From: an uncultured Lacinutrix sp.
GTDB taxonomy: Bacteria; Bacteroidota; Bacteroidia; Flavobacteriales; Flavobacteriaceae
Reading direction: 5' to 3'
DNA length: 64,000 bases
Assembly (NCBI RefSeq): GCF_947500605.1
Contig: NZ_CANMSJ010000001.1
Location: forward strand, 620,001 to 684,000
How positions within the stretch are numbered: the first letter of the stretch is position 1; each line of letters begins with the position of its first letter. Positions 1 through 9,055 of this stretch are shown here, piece by piece. A program made the position numbers and the translations under genes. The notes under the pieces were generated by a model. That model worked only from the letters and a program-made list of their open reading frames with translations. It was not told the DNA's origin and searched no databases.

Positions 1-1599
1 GCTATAACCAAAATAATTTTTTCCTGCATGATTTAAAGGAGTGAATTGATCTCCACTGTCTGTAGATTTATAAATTCCTTTAAAAGATGAACCGGAAATT
101 CCGTTTGCTTCTAATAAGTAAACAACAGACGGATCGTTCTCTGTTATTGCAAGCATTTTTGCACCAGTTCCAAAAACATTAGGTGTAGCAGACTCAAAAC
201 CATCACTAAAGAAAACTGCTGATGATGCATCTTCTACTGAAATATCATCTAAATTAACACCTCCTCCTCCGTAGGTTTCAGAGGTTGTAATTTCGCCTTC
301 AAAAGCAACATAATAATCTGCCGTTGGATTTGGTAAATTTAATGTAATATCTACCCAAGCATTTTGAACAACTGTATAATCTACTAATTGAACCCATGCT
401 CCTGCCTCAGAAGTTTTGTAGTAAACTTTTAATACATCTACAGCTCCAAAATATTCTGGTAATGCGTAAGAAAATTTCAATACAGGATTTATTGCTGTAC
501 TAAGATTTAAACTTGGTGTAATTATTTTAGTTTTATCACCAGAAACTGAAGTAGAAGCATTTACTTTTGCAAATAAGCCCAATCTATCTCCTGTTTTAGG
601 TAATATTGTTGTCACTCCAAAATGCTCAAAACCTTTATTTTCAGATTTCCAGTTTAAAATACCACTGACATATTCTGTAGTAAAATTAGGAACTCCATTT
701 GGAGCTTCTAATTTTGTAAATGTATCACCTCCATCTATAGATTTAAACACAGATCTCCCAGAGGCATAAACGACACTTGGATCTGTAGGTTTAAATTCAA
801 AATCATAGCCTCTTTCATTAGCATCTGGATGAATAAGAGACCAAGAAACTCCAGAATTAATTGATTTGTAGAGTCCTCCACTAGCACCTTCTACACTACA
901 ATACATTTTTGTAGGCGTATTTGGATCTATTAATATTTTATTAACCTCTCCTGTATTAATGCTACTTGTTACTAAATTCCATGTAACACCTGCATCTATA
1001 GATTTAAAAATAGTACCATTATCTGATCCCCAAAAATAAATAGAAGGATTAGTTGGGTGCATTGCTAAAGAATACACTTTCATGTTTATATAATTATCAC
1101 TTAATGGTAACCAGTTAGCACCTCCATCTGTTGTTTTCCAAACACCTCCAGTTTCGGCACCTACAATAATGTGGTTTTCATTTCCGTTTTCGAAAGCTAA
1201 AGAAGTAATTCTACCTGTACCTGGATTCCATCCTGAAGTTGCATTAAAAGAATATGGTCCTAATTGTTCCCAATTTCCAGGATCTGGTGAAGAGGTTTTA
1301 GAACTTACTGCATTTTGATTTCGGTAGTTATTATAATTTTCTAACTCATTATAATAATAATTTGTAGATTTTAAAACGCCATTCTCTTTAGTAGAGCGTA
1401 AAGCTTGGTACTCCCAACGTTTATATTGTTTGTAACCTGTTCCCTTTCCTTTTCCACTTACTTCAAAATAGGTTTCGGCTGCGTCTTGAATTTCTTGAAC
1501 TGTGTAAGTTCCTTCCTTTATCATGCTACTATAATCTTTCGATTGCGAAAACATGAATGCTGATGACAACAATAAAGTAATTAAATAAATTTTTTTCAT
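1..1599 (-). CDS. Secreted Asp-box (VPS10/sortilin-like) repeat protein, 3' end outside window
   Basis: The frame is open from an ATG at 1599 (complement) to the left edge, giving 533 residues with no stop, so the C-terminus is missing. It begins with a Lys-rich signal peptide ending near MFSQS. Asp-box motifs of the form S-x-D-x-G-x-T-W recur (KTTDGGANW, KSIDAGVTW, KSINSGVSW, KSIDGGDTF, KSTDSGDQF), as in VPS10/sortilin-type beta-propellers. A jelly-roll-like insert interrupts the propeller at about residues 330-470. It is a tandem paralogue of the next gene and lies just behind that gene's terminator. By analogy it is probably a type IX-secreted surface protein, but the sorting domain would lie beyond the window. 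The ligand or substrate is unknown. Confidence 0.85.
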   Translation of the reverse strand, partial: MKKIYLITLLLSSAFMFSQSKDYSSMIKEGTYTVQEIQDAAETYFEVSGKGKGTGYKQYKRWEYQALRSTKENGVLKSTNYYYNELENYNNYRNQNAVSSKTSSPDPGNWEQLGPYSFNATSGWNPGTGRITSLAFENGNENHIIVGAETGGVWKTTDGGANWLPLSDNYINMKVYSLAMHPTNPSIYFWGSDNGTIFKSIDAGVTWNLVTSSINTGEVNKILIDPNTPTKMYCSVEGASGGLYKSINSGVSWSLIHPDANERGYDFEFKPTDPSVVYASGRSVFKSIDGGDTFTKLEAPNGVPNFTTEYVSGILNWKSENKGFEHFGVTTILPKTGDRLGLFAKVNASTSVSGDKTKIITPSLNLSTAINPVLKFSYALPEYFGAVDVLKVYYKTSEAGAWVQLVDYTVVQNAWVDITLNLPNPTADYYVAFEGEITTSETYGGGGVNLDDISVEDASSAVFFSDGFESATPNVFGTGAKMLAITENDPSVVYLLEANGISGSSFKGIYKSTDSGDQFTPLNHAGKNYFGYS

Positions 1600-1649
1600 T
1601 TATAAAGTTTTTAAAATTATTTTTTATTGAGGGAGTTATTTTTTTCGAA

Positions 1650-1680
1650 TAACAAAAAGAGCCACAGTAGGATGGCTCTA
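1650..1680 (-). terminator. Intrinsic terminator after the 1709-4291 gene
   Basis: On the complement strand TAGAGCCA pairs with TGGCTCT across an 8-nt loop and is followed by TTTTTGTT. It lies between the stop at 1709 and the start at 1599, so the two paralogues can be transcribed separately. Confidence 0.7.
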
Positions 1681-1708
1681 ATTATCATTCTGCTAATAAT
1701 CAATCAAT

Positions 1709-4291
1709 CTACTTGATGATTATCTTTTGTGTGGATACTGTATTTCCGTCAGTCATTCTAACAACATAAATTCCTGTAGCTACATTACTAACATCTAATG
1801 TGTTTACACCTGAATTCAATTTTCCGTTTTTAACTAATCCGCCAATAACATTGTACATTTTATAATTAAAATGGTTACTACTATTATTTATTTTAATGTT
1901 TAAAACACCTTCATTAACTGGATTTGGATAAACTGAAGGCGCATCTACTGTACTAACTTGTACTTCATCTACACCAAGTGTGTTATTAGAAACACTAATT
2001 TCCCATAAACCTCTACCGTAAGTACCAACTACTAATTTGTCTTGTGTATAATTAATTTCGATATCGTTAACCACAACATTAGGTAGACCTTCTCCTAATT
2101 TAGCCCAGTTATCTGTTCCTGTTTTAAAATAAACACCTAATTCTGTTCCTAGAAAAAGAATTTCTTGACCTTGGTTTTGCTTTAAAACTACTTGCTTTGT
2201 TATAATGTTTGGTAAACCATCAGAAATATTTGTCCAGTTACTACCACCATCAATAGACTTAAAAACTTTTGAACCATCTATATATCCATTTACTGTTGCA
2301 TATAGTGTATTTGTATTATTTTGATCTAAAGAGATTGAATTCATTTTTGCGGAAGCTTCTGGTTGATTAACAGAGCTCCATGAAGCACCATCATTACTCG
2401 ATTTTTTCACAGCAGTCTCTCCAATTACAAATAAATTATCTCCAAAAGTCTCTATGTATTCTATTTTACCTGCTCCAGAATTAAGATTACTCCAAGTATC
2501 TCCTTTATTAGTAGACTTATAAACATCTGCAAAGCCTCCATAAAGTGTTGTTGGAATTGTAGAATGCATTTTTAATGTCCAAACAAAAGGTGCACCAGCA
2601 GTAGGTGTTGTTAAACTTGTTCCCCAAACATCACCTAAGAAACCATTATCTGCTCTAGTTAAGGCTCCATTTTGAGCTCCTAAATATCTAATTTGTGGAT
2701 TAGAATAATCTATTGCAGTACAAGTACCATCTCCTGCTCCTGCAGTAACCCATGTTGGTGTTCCACCTACCATTTCTAAACTATAACCATCATTATCTTG
2801 GTTTCCCATAATAATGTTATCTGTACTAGTTTCTGGTGTTATTGCTACAGAATATAACTGTGTAACTATTACTCCGTTAGATTTGTATTCTACTGTAGGT
2901 TTTTCGTCTGCAATATTAGAATAAGTGACAAAATTCAAACCACCATCGTTAACATTCCAAAAAGAATACCCACTATCTAAAGTTCCTATTTCATGAATAT
3001 CTGCGTGTCCATAAGATCCTTCCGAAGTATTATCAGACCATGAATTGTTTAAAGTTACGTACCAAGTGTTTCCTGAATCGTCTGAATTTATACCATCAAC
3101 AACACCACTTACAATAAGTCCGTTTTTAACAGCTAAACATTGATTGTATGAACCTTGTGTACTATAACCAGTAGCAAGAACTCCTAAATTAGCAAGTGCA
3201 GGAGTTGCAGCTGCTGGATTGTATGTAGAAACTTGACCATTATCATTCTGTACATAAAACACACCTGTTTCGTCTGTAGTTATTGCATGACGTGCAGTAT
3301 CGTTTCCTTCAGAAATTAAAGTACTCCATGTTGTTCCATTATTAGAAGAGAAAAATAATCCTCCCCAACTGTCTGAACACATAATATTATTACCATTTCT
3401 ATGAAACTTCCCTAAAACGGCATCATCATAATTATGAGCAAATACATTGGTCCAAGTTGTACCACCATTTGTAGTTTTCTTAATGTATTTATTGGTTCCA
3501 ACAATTACAGTATTAGCATCTATTACAATTAAATTAGAAGTAATTTCTTTATCTTCTAAACTAAAAGTAAGATCTGTTGGTTGGTATGTTTCCCCAAAAT
3601 CTGTTGACTTATACACACCAATAGAGTTAATATGTTTTGCATCATAATCTCCAGTAGAAATATAAATAATTCCTGGGTTATTAATATCTGTACTACTACT
3701 TTTAATATCGGTAACACCAATTCCCGCAAGGAAATCTAATTTGGGAGTCCAAGTAGTACCATTATTGGTAGATTTCCAAACACCACCAACTGGAGCACTT
3801 ACAAATAATACATTTTGATTGGCATCTGTAGCATGCTCATATCTTAAGAAATTAGTTAAACGTCCTAATTGAGGATTGTTTGGGTATCCATTTGCATCTG
3901 GAACTTCTTGAGGCCCAATATTAGACCAACTCTGTCCGCTGTTTGATGTTTTACTATTCGTGTTATTTAGCTTACTTGCATTTAAGTTCTGATTGACTCT
4001 TCCTTTTGCATCAATAATTCCAGAATTATACCAACCAGTAAACGCGTTTGGAAAATTACCATCTACATCTACTCTATCTTTCCAGAAATAAGCCCAACGT
4101 TCAAATTGTTTGTGTTTTTTAATTTCGGTTTTAGAAGCATTCTTATTGTACGCACCAAGTTCTTCTCTAACTTGATTTACAATTTCATAATAATTACTGC
4201 CTTTTAATGTTGTTGCAGATTTGTAGTCTATAGATTGTGAATGGGACACAATTGTAAAAACTAGCAATAAAAAAGTAATTGTTTTTTTCAT
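1709..4291 (-). CDS. Type IX-secreted Asp-box (VPS10/sortilin-like) protein
   Basis: 860 residues. There is an N-terminal signal peptide (cleavage near residue 18). At least eight Asp-box motifs follow (KSTNNGTTW, KSTDFGETY, KTTNGGTTW, FSSNNGTTW, KSTNKGDTW, KSSNDGASW, KSIDGGSNW and others), spread over about residues 165-720, as expected for a beta-propeller. A C-terminal Por/type A sorting domain starts near residue 785 (VYPNPVNEG...) and ends in the typical STQKIIIK. The family is secreted through the type IX system and often surface-attached. The target of the propeller is not predictable. The gene follows a TPR-LuxR regulator gene, with palindromic and direct-repeat sequence in the 121-bp gap. 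It is paralogous to the gene at 1-1599. Confidence 0.9.
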   Translation of the reverse strand: MKKTITFLLLVFTIVSHSQSIDYKSATTLKGSNYYEIVNQVREELGAYNKNASKTEIKKHKQFERWAYFWKDRVDVDGNFPNAFTGWYNSGIIDAKGRVNQNLNASKLNNTNSKTSNSGQSWSNIGPQEVPDANGYPNNPQLGRLTNFLRYEHATDANQNVLFVSAPVGGVWKSTNNGTTWTPKLDFLAGIGVTDIKSSSTDINNPGIIYISTGDYDAKHINSIGVYKSTDFGETYQPTDLTFSLEDKEITSNLIVIDANTVIVGTNKYIKKTTNGGTTWTNVFAHNYDDAVLGKFHRNGNNIMCSDSWGGLFFSSNNGTTWSTLISEGNDTARHAITTDETGVFYVQNDNGQVSTYNPAAATPALANLGVLATGYSTQGSYNQCLAVKNGLIVSGVVDGINSDDSGNTWYVTLNNSWSDNTSEGSYGHADIHEIGTLDSGYSFWNVNDGGLNFVTYSNIADEKPTVEYKSNGVIVTQLYSVAITPETSTDNIIMGNQDNDGYSLEMVGGTPTWVTAGAGDGTCTAIDYSNPQIRYLGAQNGALTRADNGFLGDVWGTSLTTPTAGAPFVWTLKMHSTIPTTLYGGFADVYKSTNKGDTWSNLNSGAGKIEYIETFGDNLFVIGETAVKKSSNDGASWSSVNQPEASAKMNSISLDQNNTNTLYATVNGYIDGSKVFKSIDGGSNWTNISDGLPNIITKQVVLKQNQGQEILFLGTELGVYFKTGTDNWAKLGEGLPNVVVNDIEINYTQDKLVVGTYGRGLWEISVSNNTLGVDEVQVSTVDAPSVYPNPVNEGVLNIKINNSSNHFNYKMYNVIGGLVKNGKLNSGVNTLDVSNVATGIYVVRMTDGNTVSTQKIIIK

Positions 4292-4294
4292 TTT

Positions 4295-4330
4295 TTAGAT
4301 ATTAGTATTTAAATCAATACAAATATCTAA
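4295..4330. promoter_or_regulatory. 36-bp imperfect palindrome upstream of the Asp-box gene
   Basis: The arms TTAGATATTAGTATT (4295-4309) and AATACAAATATCTAA (4316-4330) match at 14 of 15 positions around a 6-bp centre. The element ends four bases before the start codon at 4291. It could be an operator or a 5'-leader hairpin. A near-consensus -7 box (GATATTTG, complement of 4320-4327) lies inside the right arm. Confidence 0.5.
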
Positions 4331-4358
4331 TAACCTCTATTTACTACTATTATAAAGG

Positions 4359-4379
4359 ACTACGCACTTACTACGCACT
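4359..4379. promoter_or_regulatory. Tandem direct repeat ACTACGCACT, 11-bp phase
   Basis: ACTACGCACT occurs at 4359-4368 and again, identically, at 4370-4379, one helical turn apart. The site lies between the regulator gene (stop at 4413) and the Asp-box gene. If the -7 box at 4320-4327 is used, the pair falls about 45-65 bp upstream of the transcription start, a usual place for an activator site. The obvious candidate binder is the LuxR-type protein encoded next door (inference). Confidence 0.45.
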
Positions 4380-4412
4380 ATATAAAAACAGCTACTATTT
4401 AGAAAAAAACTA

Positions 4413-6014
4413 TTAAATGGCTCTTGTTTTTGTTTCTTTAAATGTTTCGTTTAGGTATTCTAAAAGAGAAGTGTTTTTAGTGACATCGTCCATTTTTTTT
4501 GAAATTCTATAACGTTTACTTTCTACTGCTCTTGTTGAAGAATTTAAAAAAGCAGCAATTTCTTTGTTTTTAAAACCAATGTATAAGTAGTAACAAATAA
4601 TGATTTCAGAATCGTTTAGTTTAGGATGTAAGCTTTTCATTTGAGTAAAAAACTCAATATTAAGATCGTTTATTAAACCTAAGTAGTTTTCTTCTTTTGC
4701 TAAAAATGTTGAAGAATTATGATGAATATTTTTATACAACTCTTTAATTTTAATTTTTTGAGTGTCTACATCCTCTATAGAAGAAATAGCTTTAACTTCT
4801 TTTTTTACTTCTGTAATATATTCTTCTAAACCAATAACCTTTGCTTTTAATTTTTCGTGATTGGTTTTTAAAAACGAATACTCTTTATCACTCTTAGTAT
4901 ATTCTATTATTGCTGTTTTAATTTTCTTATACTTAACAATTACAAAAACAATTAAGGCAAATAAAATGACACCCAATAGCATAATGACATACCTATTAAT
5001 ATGTTTTTTTTCTATTTCAGATTCTAGTTTTGATTCTGTTTGAATTAAGTCTTTATTAATTTGAACACTTGCATCTAATGTCTTTTGCATTTGTAAAGCT
5101 TCAAAATTTCTTAAAGAGTCTTTAAAGGCATTTTTTAATTCTGAATTTTGAATACGATCATAATAATCAAAATTTAATCTAAAATAATGTCTGGTATCAT
5201 AATCGTTCATTGCAGATCTTAAACTTCCAAACTTTTTAAGATACACCTCTAGAGAATCCAATATATTGTTTTCATAATAAAAATCTGCAATATCTCCGTA
5301 TAGTGTTACTACATGTTTTTTATGCAGTGACTCTGGTATCGTTTTATCATTTTTTAATGCTTTTAAAGCATTAAAATACTTATGCGCATTACCTAAATCA
5401 CCTAAATTTGTATAATTAAAAGTCAACATAAATAAGGCATACATATAGTAATAGCCATCGTCCTTTATATTTTTATAAAATTCTAAATCATTAAGTACAA
5501 TTGCATTACTTTTATTATAATTCCCTTTATTTAACGCTACATAAGCTGGCATTTGTTTTACTTCTGCCAGACCATTAGTATTATTAGAAAGTGTGTAATA
5601 TTTTTTAGCCTCGCTTAAATAGGAATACGCTAATACAGAATCTTGTTTTAATAAATAAGTATTATAAAAAAGTTCTAAACTACTCATTCCAGCCACATCG
5701 TAGTTCTTTTCTATTTTAGCAAATTTTAAGGCTTGCATAAAATTTTGAAGCAGCAATGCTTGCTCATCAAACTCGTCATTAAGAATTCCTTTTAATCTGT
5801 AATAATCTGCTAAACGACCTTCAATATTACTATCAATAGGTTGCGGAATAGAATCTAAATAACGTTTTGCAAGTTTCGGATTTTCGTCTATAGCATTAGA
5901 GGCTGCGTCCAAATATTTTACAAAGTCATTTTCATTAGACTGCGCAAAAGCACTTGAAAAACTTAAAGAAAGTATGAAACAATAAAGAATACCCTTAAGG
6001 TAGTAATTAAACAT
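4413..6014 (-). CDS. Membrane-tethered TPR / LuxR-type HTH regulator
   Basis: 533 residues. A signal peptide (1-24) is followed by TPR-like helical repeats (about 30-300), a coiled region, and one transmembrane helix (about 341-361). A cytoplasmic coiled coil (365-415) follows, with a GerE/LuxR-type helix-turn-helix at about 464-510 (LNDSEIIICYYLYIGFKNKE...). This periplasmic TPR, single membrane span, cytoplasmic HTH layout is common in Flavobacteriia one-component regulators. The input is unknown. It is transcribed toward the two Asp-box genes 121 bp downstream and is probably their regulator (inference from position). Confidence 0.85.
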   Translation of the reverse strand: MFNYYLKGILYCFILSLSFSSAFAQSNENDFVKYLDAASNAIDENPKLAKRYLDSIPQPIDSNIEGRLADYYRLKGILNDEFDEQALLLQNFMQALKFAKIEKNYDVAGMSSLELFYNTYLLKQDSVLAYSYLSEAKKYYTLSNNTNGLAEVKQMPAYVALNKGNYNKSNAIVLNDLEFYKNIKDDGYYYMYALFMLTFNYTNLGDLGNAHKYFNALKALKNDKTIPESLHKKHVVTLYGDIADFYYENNILDSLEVYLKKFGSLRSAMNDYDTRHYFRLNFDYYDRIQNSELKNAFKDSLRNFEALQMQKTLDASVQINKDLIQTESKLESEIEKKHINRYVIMLLGVILFALIVFVIVKYKKIKTAIIEYTKSDKEYSFLKTNHEKLKAKVIGLEEYITEVKKEVKAISSIEDVDTQKIKIKELYKNIHHNSSTFLAKEENYLGLINDLNIEFFTQMKSLHPKLNDSEIIICYYLYIGFKNKEIAAFLNSSTRAVESKRYRISKKMDDVTKNTSLLEYLNETFKETKTRAI

Positions 6015-6117
6015 TAATTTATTTTATAAAGTGAAAACGTAAATGTAAAAATATTATAATAGAATTTATATTATTAAAGTTGAAAATAGTTCTATTTAAC
6101 ACTCTAAAAAAGCAGTA

Positions 6118-6564
6118 TTATTTATCTAATAATCTTCTATGATAATTTATTTGTCCCAAGTGGTAAGACAGGTGCATTGTTAGGTGTATTAAAAAATATT
6201 CTGTAGTCATCGTTTCTTCATTAACACGACGCTTATATTCCTTTTGCAAGTCGTTTTCTAACAAAGAATTTAAAGTGTTTTCAACAACAATAATAGTATC
6301 TTTTACTTGTTTAATTAGCTCAGATTTAGGTACGTTTTTAAGAGAAAACTCTAAATCTCTTTGTCTTACATAGCCTGTATTACCTAATGGCGCACCAATA
6401 AATGCATTTAGATTACCTACTAAATGCAAACATAAGTTTCCTGATGAGTTTTTAACAGTTTCAGTAGCAATCCAAAGGTTCTTTTCTTCTTTATATGCTT
6501 CAATTTCAGTTATTAAAATATTTAAGTCTCTTTTAAAGAGTTTTATTAACGTTTCTACTATCAC
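6118..6564 (-). CDS. DinB-like four-helix protein
   Basis: 148 residues, all helical. It has the spacing of the DinB/YfiT-like metal-binding fold: one His in the second helix (H47 in LCLHLVGN) and a C-terminal H-x3-H pair (H131 and H135, in MHLSYHLGQ). Family members bind a divalent metal and some are thiol transferases, but the role here is not known. It is monocistronic and divergent from the MFS gene. Confidence 0.75.
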   Translation of the reverse strand: MIVETLIKLFKRDLNILITEIEAYKEEKNLWIATETVKNSSGNLCLHLVGNLNAFIGAPLGNTGYVRQRDLEFSLKNVPKSELIKQVKDTIIVVENTLNSLLENDLQKEYKRRVNEETMTTEYFLIHLTMHLSYHLGQINYHRRLLDK

Positions 6565-6615
6565 AATTTAATTTTTTATTAAGATTTGAAACCCAAATAT
6601 GGCTAATAATTGGAT

Positions 6616-6623
6616 TACTTTTG
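6616..6623 (+). promoter_or_regulatory. TAnnTTTG -7 box just ahead of the MFS start
   Basis: TACTTTTG matches the Bacteroidetes -7 consensus exactly and ends five bases before the ATG at 6628. No good -33 TTG is seen at 17-23 bp. If used, the transcript would be nearly leaderless. Confidence 0.35.
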
Positions 6624-6627
6624 TAGC

Positions 6628-7863
6628 ATGCAAGATAACCAACCTTTAGTACAAAAAAATCAGACCGTTAAATTTGAATTTATAGCTTTAATGGCCTCTT
6701 TAATGTCTATTGTTGCTTTGGCTATAGATGCCATTTTACCTGCAATTTCTTACATAGGTATAGATATTAATAGTCTAGATACTAATAATAATCAATTACT
6801 AATTACCATGATTTTTTTAGGGTTAGGTTTTGGGCAGTTATTGTTTGGACCACTATCTGATAGTTTTGGAAGAAAACCAATAGTTTACATCGGTTTTAGC
6901 GTTTTTACTGTTGGTAGTATTGTTTGTGTATTATCACCTAGTTTAGAATGGATGATTTTTGGTCGTATTTTACAAGGTATAGGCTTATCTGCTCCAAGAA
7001 CTATTGCCATAGCAGTTATTAGAGATAAATTTAAAGGCGATTACATGGCTAAAATAATGTCTTTTGTAACTACCTTTTTTATTCTAGTTCCTGTTATAGC
7101 TCCTATGATGGGTAAATTTATACTAAACCATTACAATTGGAGAGGCATCTTTTATGTGCAATTAATTATGGCACTAGTAGTAAGTATTTGGTTTTGGAAA
7201 AGACAACCAGAGACACTTAAACCAGAATATAAAATTAAGTTTAGTAAACATGTATTTATAGATGGTTTAAAAGAATTAATTAAACACAAAATAACAATGG
7301 GTTTCACTGTTATTTCTGGTTTTATATCTGGTGCTTTTATTGTGTATTTAAGTGCGTCCCAAGTTATTTTTGAAAACCAATATGGTTTGGTAGACGAGTT
7401 TCCATATATTTTTGCAGGATTAGCTGCGGGAATTGGTTTATCTACTTTTTTAAACGGTTCTTTTGTAATGCGTTTGGGTATGTGGCGTTTATCTTTTATA
7501 GCAACTATTGTATTTTGCTTAAACTCGTTAGTATATGTGATTTTATTTTGGAATGCTCCCACAAACCCAGAACTACTAGTTATACTAATATTTATGGCTA
7601 TTCAGTTTTTTACCATAGGTTTCCTTTTCGGAAACATTAGAGCTATTGCTATGGAGCCTATTGGACATATAGCAGGAATTGGAGCCGCTATTACAGGTTT
7701 TGTATCTACAATAATGGCAGTACCAATTGCAAACTTTATTGGTGGCTATTTAAAAGATACTGCTCTACCTCTATTTATTGGTTTTGTTGTTTTTGGTGGA
7801 ATCTCTCTATTAATTTTTATTAGAATGCGTATTTTACGTAATAGAGAATTGGCTTTAGCATAA
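6628..7863 (+). CDS. Bcr/CflA-family MFS drug efflux transporter
   Basis: 411 residues from the ATG at 6628. An in-frame TTG at 6610 would add six residues, but it overlaps the -7 box, so I prefer the ATG. About twelve hydrophobic spans are visible. The MFS loop 2-3 signature GPLSDSFGRKP follows the second helix, and GRILQGIGLSAPRTIAIAVIRD resembles the Bcr/CflA drug:H+ antiporter motif. It should export small toxic compounds across the inner membrane. Its stop lies 16 bp from that of the convergent peptidase gene. Confidence 0.85.
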   Translation: MQDNQPLVQKNQTVKFEFIALMASLMSIVALAIDAILPAISYIGIDINSLDTNNNQLLITMIFLGLGFGQLLFGPLSDSFGRKPIVYIGFSVFTVGSIVCVLSPSLEWMIFGRILQGIGLSAPRTIAIAVIRDKFKGDYMAKIMSFVTTFFILVPVIAPMMGKFILNHYNWRGIFYVQLIMALVVSIWFWKRQPETLKPEYKIKFSKHVFIDGLKELIKHKITMGFTVISGFISGAFIVYLSASQVIFENQYGLVDEFPYIFAGLAAGIGLSTFLNGSFVMRLGMWRLSFIATIVFCLNSLVYVILFWNAPTNPELLVILIFMAIQFFTIGFLFGNIRAIAMEPIGHIAGIGAAITGFVSTIMAVPIANFIGGYLKDTALPLFIGFVVFGGISLLIFIRMRILRNRELALA

Positions 7864-7879
7864 CAATTAATTAGTAAGA

Positions 7880-8941
7880 TTATTGAATTTCGTATTCTCC
7901 TTCATCTACATCTTTAATAAATTGTATTAAACCTTCAAAAAATACTTTCTGGTCGTCGAATTGAGATAAATGGCTTCCATTCGGGCACAATAAAAAACTA
8001 CCATTTTGTACCTCTGTACTAATCCATTCCATGTGTTCTGGATCCATAGTATCATGTGTTGCACCTATAGTTAATGTTGGTACTTTAATTTCGTTTAAGC
8101 GGTCTTTAACATCCCAATTTTTAAGTGTAGCATTACCTTTAATTCCAAATTCACTTGGGCCTTGCATAGTTACATAAACATCAGGATTTAAGTGTTTAAA
8201 ACTTCTGTTTATAGGTTCTGGCCACTCTTCAACAGGCATTCTAATAACATGTTCTGTGTAATAGTTATTTACAATAAGCTCCATGTATCTTGGGCTACTG
8301 TAATCTTCGGCATTTTCGTATTTCAAGATTTCTTTTAAAACTTCAGGATCCATTTTCGGAGCTAATACTTCATCACTATATTTTTGATAATCTGGTATAG
8401 AAGCTACCATATTAGAGATTATTAATCCTTTTAAATTTTCTTGATATTTTAAGGCATATTGCATACCTAAAATACCTCCCAAACTTTGTCCGTAAAGATA
8501 GAAGTTGTTTTTATCTAAATTTAAAGCAATACGCACCTGTTCTACCTCTTCTACAAAACGATCTAAATCCCAAAGGCTTAAATCTTTTGGCTGGTCGCTG
8601 TAGTAAGATCCTAATTGGTCGTAATAATAGTATTCTATGTTTTCCTGCGGAAAGTACCCATCGAAACATTCGTAAATCTCATGTGTCATTCCTGGTCCTC
8701 CATGTAACAACAATACTTTCATGGTTGGATTATTACCAACACGCTTAGTCCAAACATTAAATTCTCCTTTTGGTGTTTGAATTGGTATCATTTTTATACC
8801 TCCTAGAAACTGATCTTCTTTATTAGGGATTAAATAGTTTTCTGCTGAAGTACTTTGCACTATAACATGCTCTTCAACTTCTTTTTTACAGCTAAAACAG
8901 ATAGCTATAATTAAACTAAGGTATAAGATTTTGGTTTTCAT
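7880..8941 (-). CDS. Prolyl aminopeptidase-like lipoprotein (alpha/beta hydrolase, S33)
   Basis: 353 residues. A lipobox ends at Cys18 (ICFSC), predicting a lipoprotein. The alpha/beta hydrolase core has the oxyanion motif HGGPG (80-84) characteristic of proline iminopeptidases, the nucleophile elbow GQSLGG (Ser153), an acid region in GATHDTMDPE, and the catalytic His in NGSHLSQ. Family S33 enzymes release N-terminal proline or hydrolyse related amides. The lipid anchor suggests a role in peptide scavenging at the envelope. It appears to be monocistronic. Confidence 0.85.
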   Translation of the reverse strand: MKTKILYLSLIIAICFSCKKEVEEHVIVQSTSAENYLIPNKEDQFLGGIKMIPIQTPKGEFNVWTKRVGNNPTMKVLLLHGGPGMTHEIYECFDGYFPQENIEYYYYDQLGSYYSDQPKDLSLWDLDRFVEEVEQVRIALNLDKNNFYLYGQSLGGILGMQYALKYQENLKGLIISNMVASIPDYQKYSDEVLAPKMDPEVLKEILKYENAEDYSSPRYMELIVNNYYTEHVIRMPVEEWPEPINRSFKHLNPDVYVTMQGPSEFGIKGNATLKNWDVKDRLNEIKVPTLTIGATHDTMDPEHMEWISTEVQNGSFLLCPNGSHLSQFDDQKVFFEGLIQFIKDVDEGEYEIQ

Positions 8942-9055
8942 ATAAAAGGTATTAGAATACTAAGTTAAGCAAATAAATAATACATTAAAACTATGTTTAT
9001 TAGGTTAATAGCAATACAAAACTACTATTTCCATTTTTCCTAAATTAGTCAAAAC

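Noticed and set aside
7152-7562. 136-aa open frame antisense to the MFS gene
   Set aside because: Composition reflects the complement of membrane-protein codons; no recognisable protein.
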